In this document: one piece after another, positions 1 to 8,117 of the stretch
Numbering within the stretch: the stretch's first letter is position 1
Layout of the letters: the number at the start of each line of letters is the position of its first letter
Origin: a virus
DNA: 22,304 nucleotides
IMG/VR virus record: IMGVR_UViG_3300035633_000103
Location: 1 to 22,304 of that record
Reading direction: 5' to 3' (one strand)
Position numbers and translations under genes: made by a program
Notes under the pieces: generated by a model
What the model was told of the DNA's origin: nothing
The model's input: only the letters and a program-made list of their open reading frames with translations
The model's database searches: none

Positions 1-170
1 AATTGGCTAGGTCGCAGCGTGTCCAAGAATTCCATCCACGCGCTCGTGGGTCACGCAAAAGAAAGCGCATGTAGCGGCCCTGTTGTGGCGAGCGTGTGGT
101 AGATGGCCGGCCGGCCCCACCGGTGGAAAAAACGGGGCAACCTTAGAGTTCCTTACACGTTGGAGGTCTC

Positions 171-626
171 ATGAAAATTCGCAGACCACTTTATAACAGG
201 GTCTGGCGCTGGGTCTTGGACGTGCTTGACCCGATCTGGCCCGCGCTGGTGTTCCTTGCCAGCATTTACTTCATGCTTTGGGCGATGGACAGCACGGCCG
301 GCGACCTTATCCAGGTGCCCGAGCAGACAGGGCAAGTAGTAGTGAGAGTTGCGGTCCCTATGCCAGCGGATCAGTTCGGCGTCGGCGTCGGCGAGATAAC
401 CATTATTGAAGAGTCGCCGCCGCCTGTAGATCCGCTAATGGTCGCACCGTTGGCTTTGGGCTGGGAAGCCAGCATTGAGCGCGGAAGGCTGTACTGCTTT
501 GCCGCTTTCGCATTGATTGAAAAGCCCGGAAAGCAAGAGGCGCGGATTGCTGAAATTGCGTGCCCTATGCACGACGGCAGCTTTGTGAAAAAGACAATTA
601 TTTTCTACGACAACGAAAAGCATTGA
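171..626 (+). CDS. Hypothetical membrane-anchored protein
   Basis: Protein of 151 residues, family not recognised. A basic N-terminus (RRPLYNRVWRW) is followed by one clear hydrophobic segment at about residues 23-40 (PALVFLASIYFMLWAM). The remaining ~110 residues look soluble, with a Val-rich stretch and two pairs of interest: Cys near residue 109 and Cys near 131 (IACPMHDG). An N-in, C-out single-pass inner-membrane protein is the simplest reading. The start is well supported: GGAGG lies 4 nt before the ATG. It is on the strand opposite the tail operon and is followed 3 nt after its stop by the next plus-strand gene, so the two probably form a small transcription unit. Accessory genes past the tail tip gene often act in superinfection exclusion or lysogenic conversion, but nothing in this sequence proves that. 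Confidence 0.6.
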   Translation: MKIRRPLYNRVWRWVLDVLDPIWPALVFLASIYFMLWAMDSTAGDLIQVPEQTGQVVVRVAVPMPADQFGVGVGEITIIEESPPPVDPLMVAPLALGWEASIERGRLYCFAAFALIEKPGKQEARIAEIACPMHDGSFVKKTIIFYDNEKH

Positions 627-629
627 ATT

Positions 630-959
630 ATGAATCTATCCGCGTTTTTTGCCGCGCTGCTCATGTGCGAAGGCGACCCGCTGACATTGCGATACGGTGG
701 GGCGGGCGCAGATTTTTTCCCCGGATTCAGCGTCGTAGAATCGGTGAGCGTCAATGGCTTTTATCCCGCGCTGTATGTAGACGGGGAATACAAAGGCTGG
801 GTCGAGTATTACGACACCATTGAGCCGGAGGTTTGCTTTTTGATTGGTGACGATCAGTACACGTGGACGCTGCAAGTTGATCCGGGCCCGCCTGCTGACT
901 CAGGGCACGGGGAGCTGCACGTGTCTACCGGACCTTTCAGGAGTTCATTTGAGCAATGA
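630..959 (+). CDS. Hypothetical small acidic protein
   Basis: Protein of 109 residues, not recognised. It is acidic and rich in Gly, Tyr and Asp. The first ~14 residues (MNLSAFFAALLMCE) are mildly hydrophobic, perhaps a weak export signal, but no clear cleavage site is seen. The ATG lies 3 nt after the stop of the upstream membrane protein gene and lacks a strong ribosome binding site, so translation is probably coupled. It ends only 13 bp from the stop codon of the convergent tail tip gene. Overlapping open frames in this stretch are arginine-rich and look non-coding, whereas this frame has ordinary composition. Function is unknown. Confidence 0.5.
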   Translation: MNLSAFFAALLMCEGDPLTLRYGGAGADFFPGFSVVESVSVNGFYPALYVDGEYKGWVEYYDTIEPEVCFLIGDDQYTWTLQVDPGPPADSGHGELHVSTGPFRSSFEQ

Positions 960-972
960 AAAAGGCCGCTAA

Positions 973-3120
973 TCAAAACGTAATGCTGTTACCGCGAGTG
1001 GTCCCAAAGTCCATCGTTCTGTTAACGGGCTTTACGTCAATGCTATAGGTCGTGCCCGCGACGTATTCGCCGAGACCAAAATAGTCGGTTTCGGTTACGC
1101 TCTTCGCTTGCTCTTCAACCATAGAGCCGAGCCCCGCAAAGTTGCCCTCGTACTCGCAATACCCGGCAGGGCAAGATCCGCCAGTTTCCGTAATGCTCCA
1201 ACCGACAACGTAATTTGGTGTCGAGTCTACAATTGTCACCCTTAGCCCGAACGTCTCCGGGCTGTCCCCGTTGCTGATTTTTTCGAGCTTGACAAAATCC
1301 GGCGCTGGCGGCAAAGGATCTTCATATTGAACAAGAGCGTCGGCAGTAACGACCTTTGGCAAATCCGTCCACTCGCCAAAAGCGCCAGATTGCGCCACAA
1401 TTCTGGCTTGGAGTTTAAAGAGCGACTCAGTGTTCGGTTGGCCAGGCTGTCCTGGGCTTACGTATCGCTCAATGTAAGGATCAATTACGACAGTCGCGCT
1501 TGTCGCATCCCCCGGCTCGCGTTGTGTAAATAAAAGCGTGTCATCCGGCGAGTCAAACACATAGGTCCCCCATACACGAATTTCTATGGCCTCGGCCCAA
1601 AAATAATCCGGGTCGTCCCAGGTGATATCAATCGTGCCGACGATATCGCCCGCAGCGTTGCCCACTTCAATGTGGTTGCCTGTCCCGGAAAGCCCGGTAA
1701 TTTGCGGAGGGTTAAAGGGATCGTCGGTTGTGATGTTGAAATCTGGCACGCTAGTTTGATCGGAAACATCATCCGAAAAGGCGCTTGGCTGATATTCGCG
1801 CAGGACCAGATTAAACCAGTTCCATCCGCTAACGCTGATGCTGGTAATAATAAAAGGCTTGTTCGTGATGCCAATCAAAGGCTCGGTCACTTCCACGACT
1901 TCACCGCGAAGCAGCCTCAATCCTTGCCCGAATACTCGAATGCGAAGCACGGTGTCCGTGCGCTGATCTGGCGCATCTGTCGTGCCACCAAGCATGCGCA
2001 GACGCTCTATTGCTCTGCGCTTTGCCTCCTGATACGTGCCGACAAAAGGCATGGAAACCTTGCTAATCCGGCCGGTGATGTTGCCTTTTGCTTCTGCTTG
2101 GTTTGTTGCGTTGTTGTCGGGATCGTAAAAAGAAACGCGCACGTCATCGGGAATGTCGCGGTCTGGCAGCCGGTCGTATTGAATGGATCGCCTGTCGATG
2201 CGCTGCGGCAGGATGTCCGCAACAGAATTCCGTTGTTTGTTCGGAACGAAGAAGAAGGTGTCCCCGACTTCTGATACGTAGCACTGCGCGGCCTCTTCAA
2301 GATAAGCAATAATCGCGGCCATGTCGCTGGTGCTGGCACCAATCACCGCGCCTATTGTATGCCTGATATACGTCGTGTCTAGCGCGTCGTCGTTGTAATC
2401 GGCGCACTCAATAAGTGATGCCTCGTCTACCGTTTTGTTCGGCTTGTAATACGTAGTCAGAAAATGAGCCAGGCACAGCGACGGGTTGTTGCTGTAAGCG
2501 GTTGTCGGAGATTGGCGCGGATCATCTACGCGCAGCCCTTTAACAAGAGCCTCCACTCTGGGCGGCGAAGCGTCTAGCGGGAATTCCCAGAATCGACGCC
2601 AAAACGACACGACTACATATCCAGCCAGCGTGTCAGCATAGCTGGGCAGATAGGTGGACACAAAGCCGCTAACGTCTTGAGTGTCGTTCCCGACATAATA
2701 AACAATCTCCCCGCCGCCAACAATGCTTGACACACTAATTGGTGTCTCTGGCGCCAGCGATGAGCAGTCAAACTCGGTGCCGTCAATGTAAATTTTTTCG
2801 AATTCTTCAATCTCTCCTTGCGCAAAAAGATAGACGCAAAGATACGCGGAGCCTGAAATTTTTTGAAGCTGGACTAGCTGGCCCGAGACCCTGGTTCGCC
2901 CATAGACAATCGGAATCGGCGACTGAAAGCCCGCAACGGTTGCCTTGATTTGGTTAGGCGTTTGTCCGGCGACACTTTGCAAAATGCCGACAGGCGTCAC
3001 CGGCGTTGCCCACGTGACCTGGCCTCGATTGACCGGCCCGGGCTTGTACGGGTTGAAAGGGACAAGCGCCTGATTGCCAACGTTGATGGCGCTTCCAGGC
3101 TTGACGTTTGGGTCAGGCAT
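973..3120 (-). CDS. Tail tip / host specificity protein, gpJ-like
   Basis: Protein of 715 residues starting with MPDPNVKPGS. The frame stays open upstream to 3204, but that extension is Arg/Cys-rich and overlaps the preceding gene. The ATG at 3120 overlaps the preceding stop as TGATG, the usual junction in this operon, so it is preferred. The N-terminal part (QSPIPIVYGRTRVSG, then FAQGEIEEFEKIYIDG) and the middle part (VRVSFYDPDNN, then the segment ending LRIRVFGQGLRLLRGEVVEV) fit the tail-tip hub domains of gpJ-like proteins. The C-terminal ~280 residues look like fibronectin-III-type beta domains (TGLSGTGN, TIDITWDDPDYFW) that in the family reach toward the receptor. It is the last gene of the minus-strand operon, as J is in lambda. 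It is shorter than lambda J (about 1130 residues). Confidence 0.8.
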   Translation of the reverse strand: MPDPNVKPGSAINVGNQALVPFNPYKPGPVNRGQVTWATPVTPVGILQSVAGQTPNQIKATVAGFQSPIPIVYGRTRVSGQLVQLQKISGSAYLCVYLFAQGEIEEFEKIYIDGTEFDCSSLAPETPISVSSIVGGGEIVYYVGNDTQDVSGFVSTYLPSYADTLAGYVVVSFWRRFWEFPLDASPPRVEALVKGLRVDDPRQSPTTAYSNNPSLCLAHFLTTYYKPNKTVDEASLIECADYNDDALDTTYIRHTIGAVIGASTSDMAAIIAYLEEAAQCYVSEVGDTFFFVPNKQRNSVADILPQRIDRRSIQYDRLPDRDIPDDVRVSFYDPDNNATNQAEAKGNITGRISKVSMPFVGTYQEAKRRAIERLRMLGGTTDAPDQRTDTVLRIRVFGQGLRLLRGEVVEVTEPLIGITNKPFIITSISVSGWNWFNLVLREYQPSAFSDDVSDQTSVPDFNITTDDPFNPPQITGLSGTGNHIEVGNAAGDIVGTIDITWDDPDYFWAEAIEIRVWGTYVFDSPDDTLLFTQREPGDATSATVVIDPYIERYVSPGQPGQPNTESLFKLQARIVAQSGAFGEWTDLPKVVTADALVQYEDPLPPAPDFVKLEKISNGDSPETFGLRVTIVDSTPNYVVGWSITETGGSCPAGYCEYEGNFAGLGSMVEEQAKSVTETDYFGLGEYVAGTTYSIDVKPVNRTMDFGTTRGNSITF

Positions 3121-4322
3121 CAGGTGATCCCGTACTTGCTCTTGAGATAATCGTGCACATCGGCAAGCTCGGTATCGTTCAGGCGGCGGTCGTATACAAG
3201 CCACTCAAAAAGATATGAGCCGCTGTCGAGTGCCGCGCCTACCGAGTTGATTCTCCCGATAGTGGCAATGTTGGCGCTTTTGTAAAAAGTGCCCGCAGGC
3301 TGCGCAAACGAGTCTGCCAGAGTGCCGTCAAGATAAGACTCAAGCGTGCCGCCTGCGCCGCTGGTTCTGAGGGTCTGTAGTGTAATTGTATTAGTGGGCA
3401 CAGGCGTGGATGCTTGGGTGTAGGTCTGGTTCCCTGCTCCATCTACAGCGCCGCCGAGATAAGCAGTGGACTCTCCCCCGTGGAGAAGAGTATAGCCACC
3501 GTTTCCGTTAACGGCGCCAAAATCGGCAAACGTCGAAAACATCCACGCATAGTTACTGGTGACGTTGTGTCGATATACTACAAAAATTGTCACCTCGTCT
3601 TGAGTGTGCACAGTGCAAGTTCCGCCTGAATCATTGGCTTGGGCAATTACGCCACTCCCTGGGGGATCGAATTCAATTCCGGCAAAGCCGGTCCCGCCAG
3701 CATTGGATCGGTAAATTGCGCGGTTTGTCACCTGCCACTGTTCAGGGATTGTGCCGGAAGCAAGCGATTCATCAATCCAAAAAATTAAATCATTGTTCTT
3801 AATTGGATCTGTTTGCAACTCGTCATCCCACATGTCCGACTCGTCTGCCGCCACCCAGGACGCCAGGTTGGGCAAGTCGGTCGGCAAAAACCCGGGGGAA
3901 TCGCCCGGAGAGTCAAAGCCCGGAGAGTCAAAGCCCGGAGAGTCAATGGGCGTTGGGCTTTCTGCCGGATCTGGCGATTCTGGCGCATCCTCTGTCACAA
4001 ACTTCGCCAGCCTACAGGATACCCTATATTTGCCGGTGCCAGCCTCAAGCCGCCACTGCGGCGGCTGCTCCCAGAATACAACGTGCGCCGTGCCATCCTC
4101 TTGCCATGTAAACGATTGCGTCCCTGTCCTGTTTTGATCGAAGTTGACGAGCAGCTCTGAAAGCTGCGCCTGGTCTAAAAAATACTCAACAACAAAAGCG
4201 CCTTGATCTGCGTCAATGGCGGTTTGAGTATCTGGCGCACCAGAAGGTGCGCGCCCGATTTCCACGTCCTGGACGGGCTCAAAGCGCGATCCGTAAAGCT
4301 GGTCAAAAGACGGGAATGCCAT
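3120..4322 (-). CDS. Minor tail protein fused to a LamG/ConA-like lectin domain
   Basis: Protein of 400 residues in three parts. Residues 1-112 form a distal-tail domain (MAFPSFDQLYGSRFEP to YRVSCRLAKFV) that resembles the protein encoded just upstream. Residues about 113-145 are a low-complexity linker built on the unit DSPGF. Residues about 146-400 look like a jellyroll of the laminin-G/concanavalin-A type: it opens with LPNLASWVAADESD, has an FVVYR strand, and ends with the typical WLVYDRRLNDTELADVHDYL followed by KSKYGIT. In phages such domains bind glycans or decorate tail fibres. Lying between the distal tail gene and the tip gene, it is a plausible host-surface adhesin. The ATG at 4322 follows the upstream stop by 2 nt. 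The domain calls are from motif recognition; a specific ligand cannot be given. Confidence 0.75.
   Translation of the reverse strand: MAFPSFDQLYGSRFEPVQDVEIGRAPSGAPDTQTAIDADQGAFVVEYFLDQAQLSELLVNFDQNRTGTQSFTWQEDGTAHVVFWEQPPQWRLEAGTGKYRVSCRLAKFVTEDAPESPDPAESPTPIDSPGFDSPGFDSPGDSPGFLPTDLPNLASWVAADESDMWDDELQTDPIKNNDLIFWIDESLASGTIPEQWQVTNRAIYRSNAGGTGFAGIEFDPPGSGVIAQANDSGGTCTVHTQDEVTIFVVYRHNVTSNYAWMFSTFADFGAVNGNGGYTLLHGGESTAYLGGAVDGAGNQTYTQASTPVPTNTITLQTLRTSGAGGTLESYLDGTLADSFAQPAGTFYKSANIATIGRINSVGAALDSGSYLFEWLVYDRRLNDTELADVHDYLKSKYGIT
3904..3948 (-). repeat. 15-bp tandem repeat, three copies
   Basis: Three adjacent 15-bp units (plus strand cccggagagtcaaag; the third ends in atg) encode the pentapeptide DSPGF in the linker of the tail-lectin gene. 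A decayed copy lies just below 3904. The unit is a multiple of three, so copy-number changes would lengthen or shorten the linker without breaking the frame. Confidence 0.9.
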
Positions 4323-4324
4323 AA

Positions 4325-4720
4325 TCAGAAGATCAAGTCGTCTTGGATAGGCGAATCATCGCCACCAGCGCCCGCGCTGCCGTCAACGTCCACCAGCTCT
4401 ACGCGCACGCGATACAAGTCAGGGCCGATCTTGACGCGAGTCGGACGGCTTGCAAACTTGCACTCATATTCCACATCATCGTGGCCGCTCTGAAACTTAA
4501 ACCACTCCGTGCCTGTTGACGACTGCGACGATTCATATAGCGACATAATCTGATCCCATTCAGAATCAGTAAGTATGTGCTGGAGCCTAAATTCCTGATA
4601 ACGGCGTGCGCCGTGATCAACTGCTAGGAAAAATCCGTTGCTGCTACGGTAGATTTCGCGGCCCGCAATAGTGCCTTGCTCGCTTTCGCGTAGCTGAGGG
4701 AAGTTTGGATAAGCACTCAC
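4325..4720 (-). CDS. Minor tail protein (distal tail)
   Basis: Protein of 131 residues starting at a GTG that overlaps the upstream stop as GTGA. The sequence MSAYPNFPQLRES, then FFLAVDHGARRYQEFRLQH, a TGTEWFKFQ segment and LYRVRVELVDV match the pattern of small distal tail proteins found between tape measure and tip genes, the position of lambda M/L. The second half is similar to the N-terminal domain of the next protein: both have a GT-x2-F-x-(W/F)-Q block, then a Pro, then YRV near the end. It is probably part of the tail tip ring beneath the hub. The last ~15 residues are Gly/Asp-rich and likely disordered. Confidence 0.65.
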   Translation of the reverse strand: MSAYPNFPQLRESEQGTIAGREIYRSSNGFFLAVDHGARRYQEFRLQHILTDSEWDQIMSLYESSQSSTGTEWFKFQSGHDDVEYECKFASRPTRVKIGPDLYRVRVELVDVDGSAGAGGDDSPIQDDLIF

Positions 4721-5268
4721 TGCGCCGACTCGACAACAAGGCTGTCGCTGCCAAATTGATAAACGCCAGGCGCTAAAACACTAGTAAACCCATTTTGCGG
4801 CGTGACGTATTTTTTGGGGAACAGGTCAGTTGTCACGATAGACTCTATCTCAATCCTGCCAGGACGGACCTTGTAGCCGCCAGTAATTTTCCCATCGTAA
4901 ACTTTGATCACATCGTTCGCGCCAGTGTAGTTAAACAATGCCCTTGTGACATATACCGAAATGCTTGATTCTCTTGTGATTTGTAGAAACGTGGCAAGCG
5001 CGGCAAGATCCATTGCATTAAACGTAATAGAGACGCCCGCTCGACCGGGCGCTCGCAATTCGCCAATCCCGGTAATGACAAAATTTGCAACGGGCCACGC
5101 TGGCGTCGGGCTATCGTCTCCCCATAAAATGGTTTGACCGTCCAAGTCTGGACCAGACGCATAGCGCAGAACGCCTTCCACCGGATGGCCCAGCTCCACA
5201 AGCCACCGCACATCAGCAATCGCTGCCTCCGGCAGCGTGTCCAGGTTTGTGCCAAGTTCAACGCTCAT
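4717..5268 (-). CDS. Minor tail protein (distal tail / tip assembly)
   Basis: Protein of 183 residues. The ATG overlaps the tape measure stop as ATGA, so the start is firm. The sequence (ADVRWLVELGHPVEGVLRYASG, VITGIGELRAP, VYDGKITGGYKVRPGRIE) is typical of beta-rich proteins encoded directly after the tape measure in siphophages. These form the distal tail or baseplate hub under the tube. No catalytic motif is seen, and no NlpC/P60 endopeptidase or lambda I-like protein lies between here and the tip gene. The name rests on position and general sequence character more than on a diagnostic motif. Confidence 0.6.
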   Translation of the reverse strand: MSVELGTNLDTLPEAAIADVRWLVELGHPVEGVLRYASGPDLDGQTILWGDDSPTPAWPVANFVITGIGELRAPGRAGVSITFNAMDLAALATFLQITRESSISVYVTRALFNYTGANDVIKVYDGKITGGYKVRPGRIEIESIVTTDLFPKKYVTPQNGFTSVLAPGVYQFGSDSLVVESAQ

Positions 5269-8117
5269 GCGGCCTGATTCACCTCGCCTGCAAAGCCAGA
5301 AACGCTAACGTCAACAAGAATGGGCGTGCTCACAAACCTATCAACACCACCAGCAAAAGTGGTCACCGCGCCGGAGAAGTCGCCGCCCGCCGCAGCAACG
5401 GCGCTCGCGCCCTCGTTAAAGCTGGTGGCAGCGCCGGCAAGCTCGTTCCTGATCACTGACAGCGTGTCGTCGACCACCGATTGCGTCTCCTGCTCGATAA
5501 CATCAAGGCGGCTTTGCGCGGCCTCTTCGGCCTGTTGAAGTATGCCGATTAGCTGGTCAAGCAGCCCGCCCTGCAAGGCCTCGGTGCCCGCCAGGCCGCC
5601 AGCCTGGGAGATAAGCTGATTAATCAGCTGAATTTGCTGCTCAACCGCAGACGCAGAACCTAGCCCGCCAATCTCGCCGGATAGCTGCGTGGCGCGGCCA
5701 ATGAGAAAATCAAGCTGCGCCCCGGGATCGCCAATAGCAGAAAATCTGAGCTGGTCAATCGTGGCCCCGGTGATGTCGCCAACGCGCTGGCGAACCTGCT
5801 CAATTTGCAGCAGAGCCTGAACCGCCGCGTTCTGAAACGCTTGCGCAGATCCGGCAAGCGCCTCCAAAGAGGCCGTTGATCCGTCAAAAGTCCGAGTTTG
5901 CGTAATGAACTCTTCGCCCAACTCGCGCAACGATTCAGTAACGCTAAGCGAGCTGCGCCGAAGTATTTCCTCCGCTTCCTCAATCGGATTCAAATTAACG
6001 GTTTCTATGACCTGAACCGCCGCCTGAATTCTGCGGAATCCTTCCTCGGCATCAGTGATGGTGCCGACAAGTCGCTGCACGCGCTGATCAAATCCACCGA
6101 GAGCACGGTTGAGTCGATCAATCGCAAGGGCTTCTGGCGTCTCCCCGATGAACTCCCGCGAGACATCACCCGTTGCGCGATTTGGGTTAATCGCATCGGC
6201 CAGGCTTTCAATGCTGGCGAGATCGGTGTTTCGTGCAATGTTAGCAAGGAACGCGTCGACTTGAACGGCTGCGTCCAGGAACGCCTGCGCGCTCTGATCC
6301 CCTAGCGCCTCCGTAATTCTTTGCCCTTGAATGCCAAGCCCAAGCGCAGTCCGTCGGAAGAATCGAGGATCTGCGCCGCTTTCTGCGGCAGATGTTGCGC
6401 GGCCCGTCAAAAGCTGGAACCGCTGGATTCGCTCGCCTTCATCATCACCAAAAATTCCTCCAATTGCAGATCCAACTAAAGATCCAATTGGCCCAAGCCC
6501 AGGAATGAGTCCACCAAGCGCCCCCCCAATTTGGGCGCCAACTTGCCCAGATTGAGAAACGCCTAGCGCCTGCCCAACAAAGCCGCCGATGCTTGCGCCT
6601 TGGAAAAGCTGCGATGCCAGGCCGACATTTCCAAAACTGGTCAGGCCGCCGCCTTGCCCTTGGATTTGCTGAAACAGGCCAATGACGCCAGCAATCGCAC
6701 GGCCCACTTCTCCTGCGCGGCCTTCGACATTGCGAAAAGCAACATCCACGACTTGCGCCCAATTTTCAACAGCTTGCGCGCCTTCTTCTGCCTCTTCTTT
6801 GACTTCCGTGCCAAATATTTTTGCAGCGCGTCTGGCGCTATCTCCCGCAATCAGCAACGCGCCGACTAGCCCTGTGGCGGTCCCCCCAGAAGAACCGCCG
6901 CCAGCGAGCGCACCGTCCAGACGCTGAGCGGTAACGATAACTTCCTCAATAGCCTCTTCGCTTTCGCCGAGCCCGTCGCTCAATTGATCGGCTTTTCTTC
7001 TTGTCCTGTCGATCGACTCTCCGCTGTTTTCTAACTCATCAGACAGGCCGGACGCGCTCTTCTTTGTGCCGTCAAAACTTTCGCCAAGTCCATCAGTGCG
7101 CTCTTGAAGGTCCAACAGTGCCTGTTGGAGTTCAGTATCAGCGATGTCTGACGTATCTAAAAGGGCATCAGAAACCTCGGCCAACACTCCCCTGAATTTT
7201 TCAAACGACCCGACATTTTCAAGCGCGACACCAGGCAGTTTAGAAAGCGTCCGCGCCACGTTGCTCCTGATCTTTTCGTTAAGCTCTAAAAGCTTGCTCA
7301 AAGCAGCAGTGATTGCGCCAAGCGTTTCAGAGATGACCATGCGAAGGCGCAGGATTAGAAGATTGATTTCCTCAATCACCCGGCCCAAGTTGTTAGCGAG
7401 GAAATTGGCGACTTTGGTAAGGGTCGGGACGAGCTCTAAAGCAAAAGATTGTGCTAAAGCGTTTGTCGCGGTTTCAAAATTTGTCAGCGCGTCGGCCGCA
7501 GCTTCAGCCTCAGCCGCTTGCTCGTTGGTTACCTGGCCTAAGCGCTCCTGCTCTTCTCGCAATGCGGCAACGCCCGCCGATCCTTCAGCAAGCAGAAGCG
7601 CAAGCTTTGGGCCTGCATCATCTCCGAAAAGCTGAGAAGCAAGCGCGGCCTTTTGCGCTTGAGACTCGACGCCTTCAAGCGATGCAACAATCTCGTTAAA
7701 AACAGTTTCAGTGCTTTTGACTTTTCCTGAAGAATCTTCCGCGCTGATCCCCAAACGCTCAAAAGCCGCTGCGGCTGGGCCGCCACCGGAGTTGATAAAC
7801 TCGCCCAGCCGCCTATTAAGGCGTCGTAACCCATCGTCAAGTTGCTCTGAAGATACACCAGAGCGATCTGCGGCAAATCTGAGTTCTTGAAGAGACTCCG
7901 CAGAAACGCCAGCGGCGCGGGCGGTTTTTGCAAGGGAATCAATGACTTTGACTTGGCTAATAACAGCCGCAGTTACCGCGCCGCCAACAGCAGCAAAGGC
8001 TGCGGTTAGTTTAGCCGCGTTCCTGGCCGCGTTATCAATGGAGCGCCCCAGCTTCGCCATGGCTGGCGAGGCGTTGTCTTTTGCCCCAATGACGATTTGA
8101 TAATTAAGACCGGCCAC
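5265..8117 (-). CDS. Tail tape measure protein
   Basis: Protein of 950 residues, the longest in the window. It sets tail length and is carried inside the tube, then ejected ahead of the DNA. The N-terminus (LNYQIVIGAKDNASPAMAKL) and the following block (SLAKTARAAGVSAESLQELR, with a nearby LFGDDAGPKLALLL) are standard tape measure signatures. Long Ala/Glu/Gln-rich helical stretches follow. A Gly-rich hydrophobic region at about 515-560 (GALGGLIPGLGPIGSLVGSA) could insert into the inner membrane. The start is a GTG inside the end of the frameshifted chaperone reading frame (14-bp overlap). At about 0.15 nm per residue, the usual rule, the tail would be about 140 nm long. Confidence 0.92.
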   Translation of the reverse strand: MAGLNYQIVIGAKDNASPAMAKLGRSIDNAARNAAKLTAAFAAVGGAVTAAVISQVKVIDSLAKTARAAGVSAESLQELRFAADRSGVSSEQLDDGLRRLNRRLGEFINSGGGPAAAAFERLGISAEDSSGKVKSTETVFNEIVASLEGVESQAQKAALASQLFGDDAGPKLALLLAEGSAGVAALREEQERLGQVTNEQAAEAEAAADALTNFETATNALAQSFALELVPTLTKVANFLANNLGRVIEEINLLILRLRMVISETLGAITAALSKLLELNEKIRSNVARTLSKLPGVALENVGSFEKFRGVLAEVSDALLDTSDIADTELQQALLDLQERTDGLGESFDGTKKSASGLSDELENSGESIDRTRRKADQLSDGLGESEEAIEEVIVTAQRLDGALAGGGSSGGTATGLVGALLIAGDSARRAAKIFGTEVKEEAEEGAQAVENWAQVVDVAFRNVEGRAGEVGRAIAGVIGLFQQIQGQGGGLTSFGNVGLASQLFQGASIGGFVGQALGVSQSGQVGAQIGGALGGLIPGLGPIGSLVGSAIGGIFGDDEGERIQRFQLLTGRATSAAESGADPRFFRRTALGLGIQGQRITEALGDQSAQAFLDAAVQVDAFLANIARNTDLASIESLADAINPNRATGDVSREFIGETPEALAIDRLNRALGGFDQRVQRLVGTITDAEEGFRRIQAAVQVIETVNLNPIEEAEEILRRSSLSVTESLRELGEEFITQTRTFDGSTASLEALAGSAQAFQNAAVQALLQIEQVRQRVGDITGATIDQLRFSAIGDPGAQLDFLIGRATQLSGEIGGLGSASAVEQQIQLINQLISQAGGLAGTEALQGGLLDQLIGILQQAEEAAQSRLDVIEQETQSVVDDTLSVIRNELAGAATSFNEGASAVAAAGGDFSGAVTTFAGGVDRFVSTPILVDVSVSGFAGEVNQAA

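Noticed and set aside
1-102. Plus-strand frame open from the window edge to a TAG, reading SKNSIHALVGHAKE near its middle
   Set aside because: Too short and without a recognisable family. It could be the end of a truncated gene, but chance openness over 33 codons is equally likely.
104-115. GGCCGGCCGGCC palindrome upstream of the plus-strand gene pair
   Set aside because: Simple GC-rich dinucleotide-like repeat with no U-tract or partner. Not distinguishable from chance as a terminator or operator.
3121-3204. 28-residue N-terminal extension of the tail tip protein
   Set aside because: Arg/Cys-rich, overlaps the coding end of the tail-lectin gene, and the TGATG junction gives a better start at 3120.
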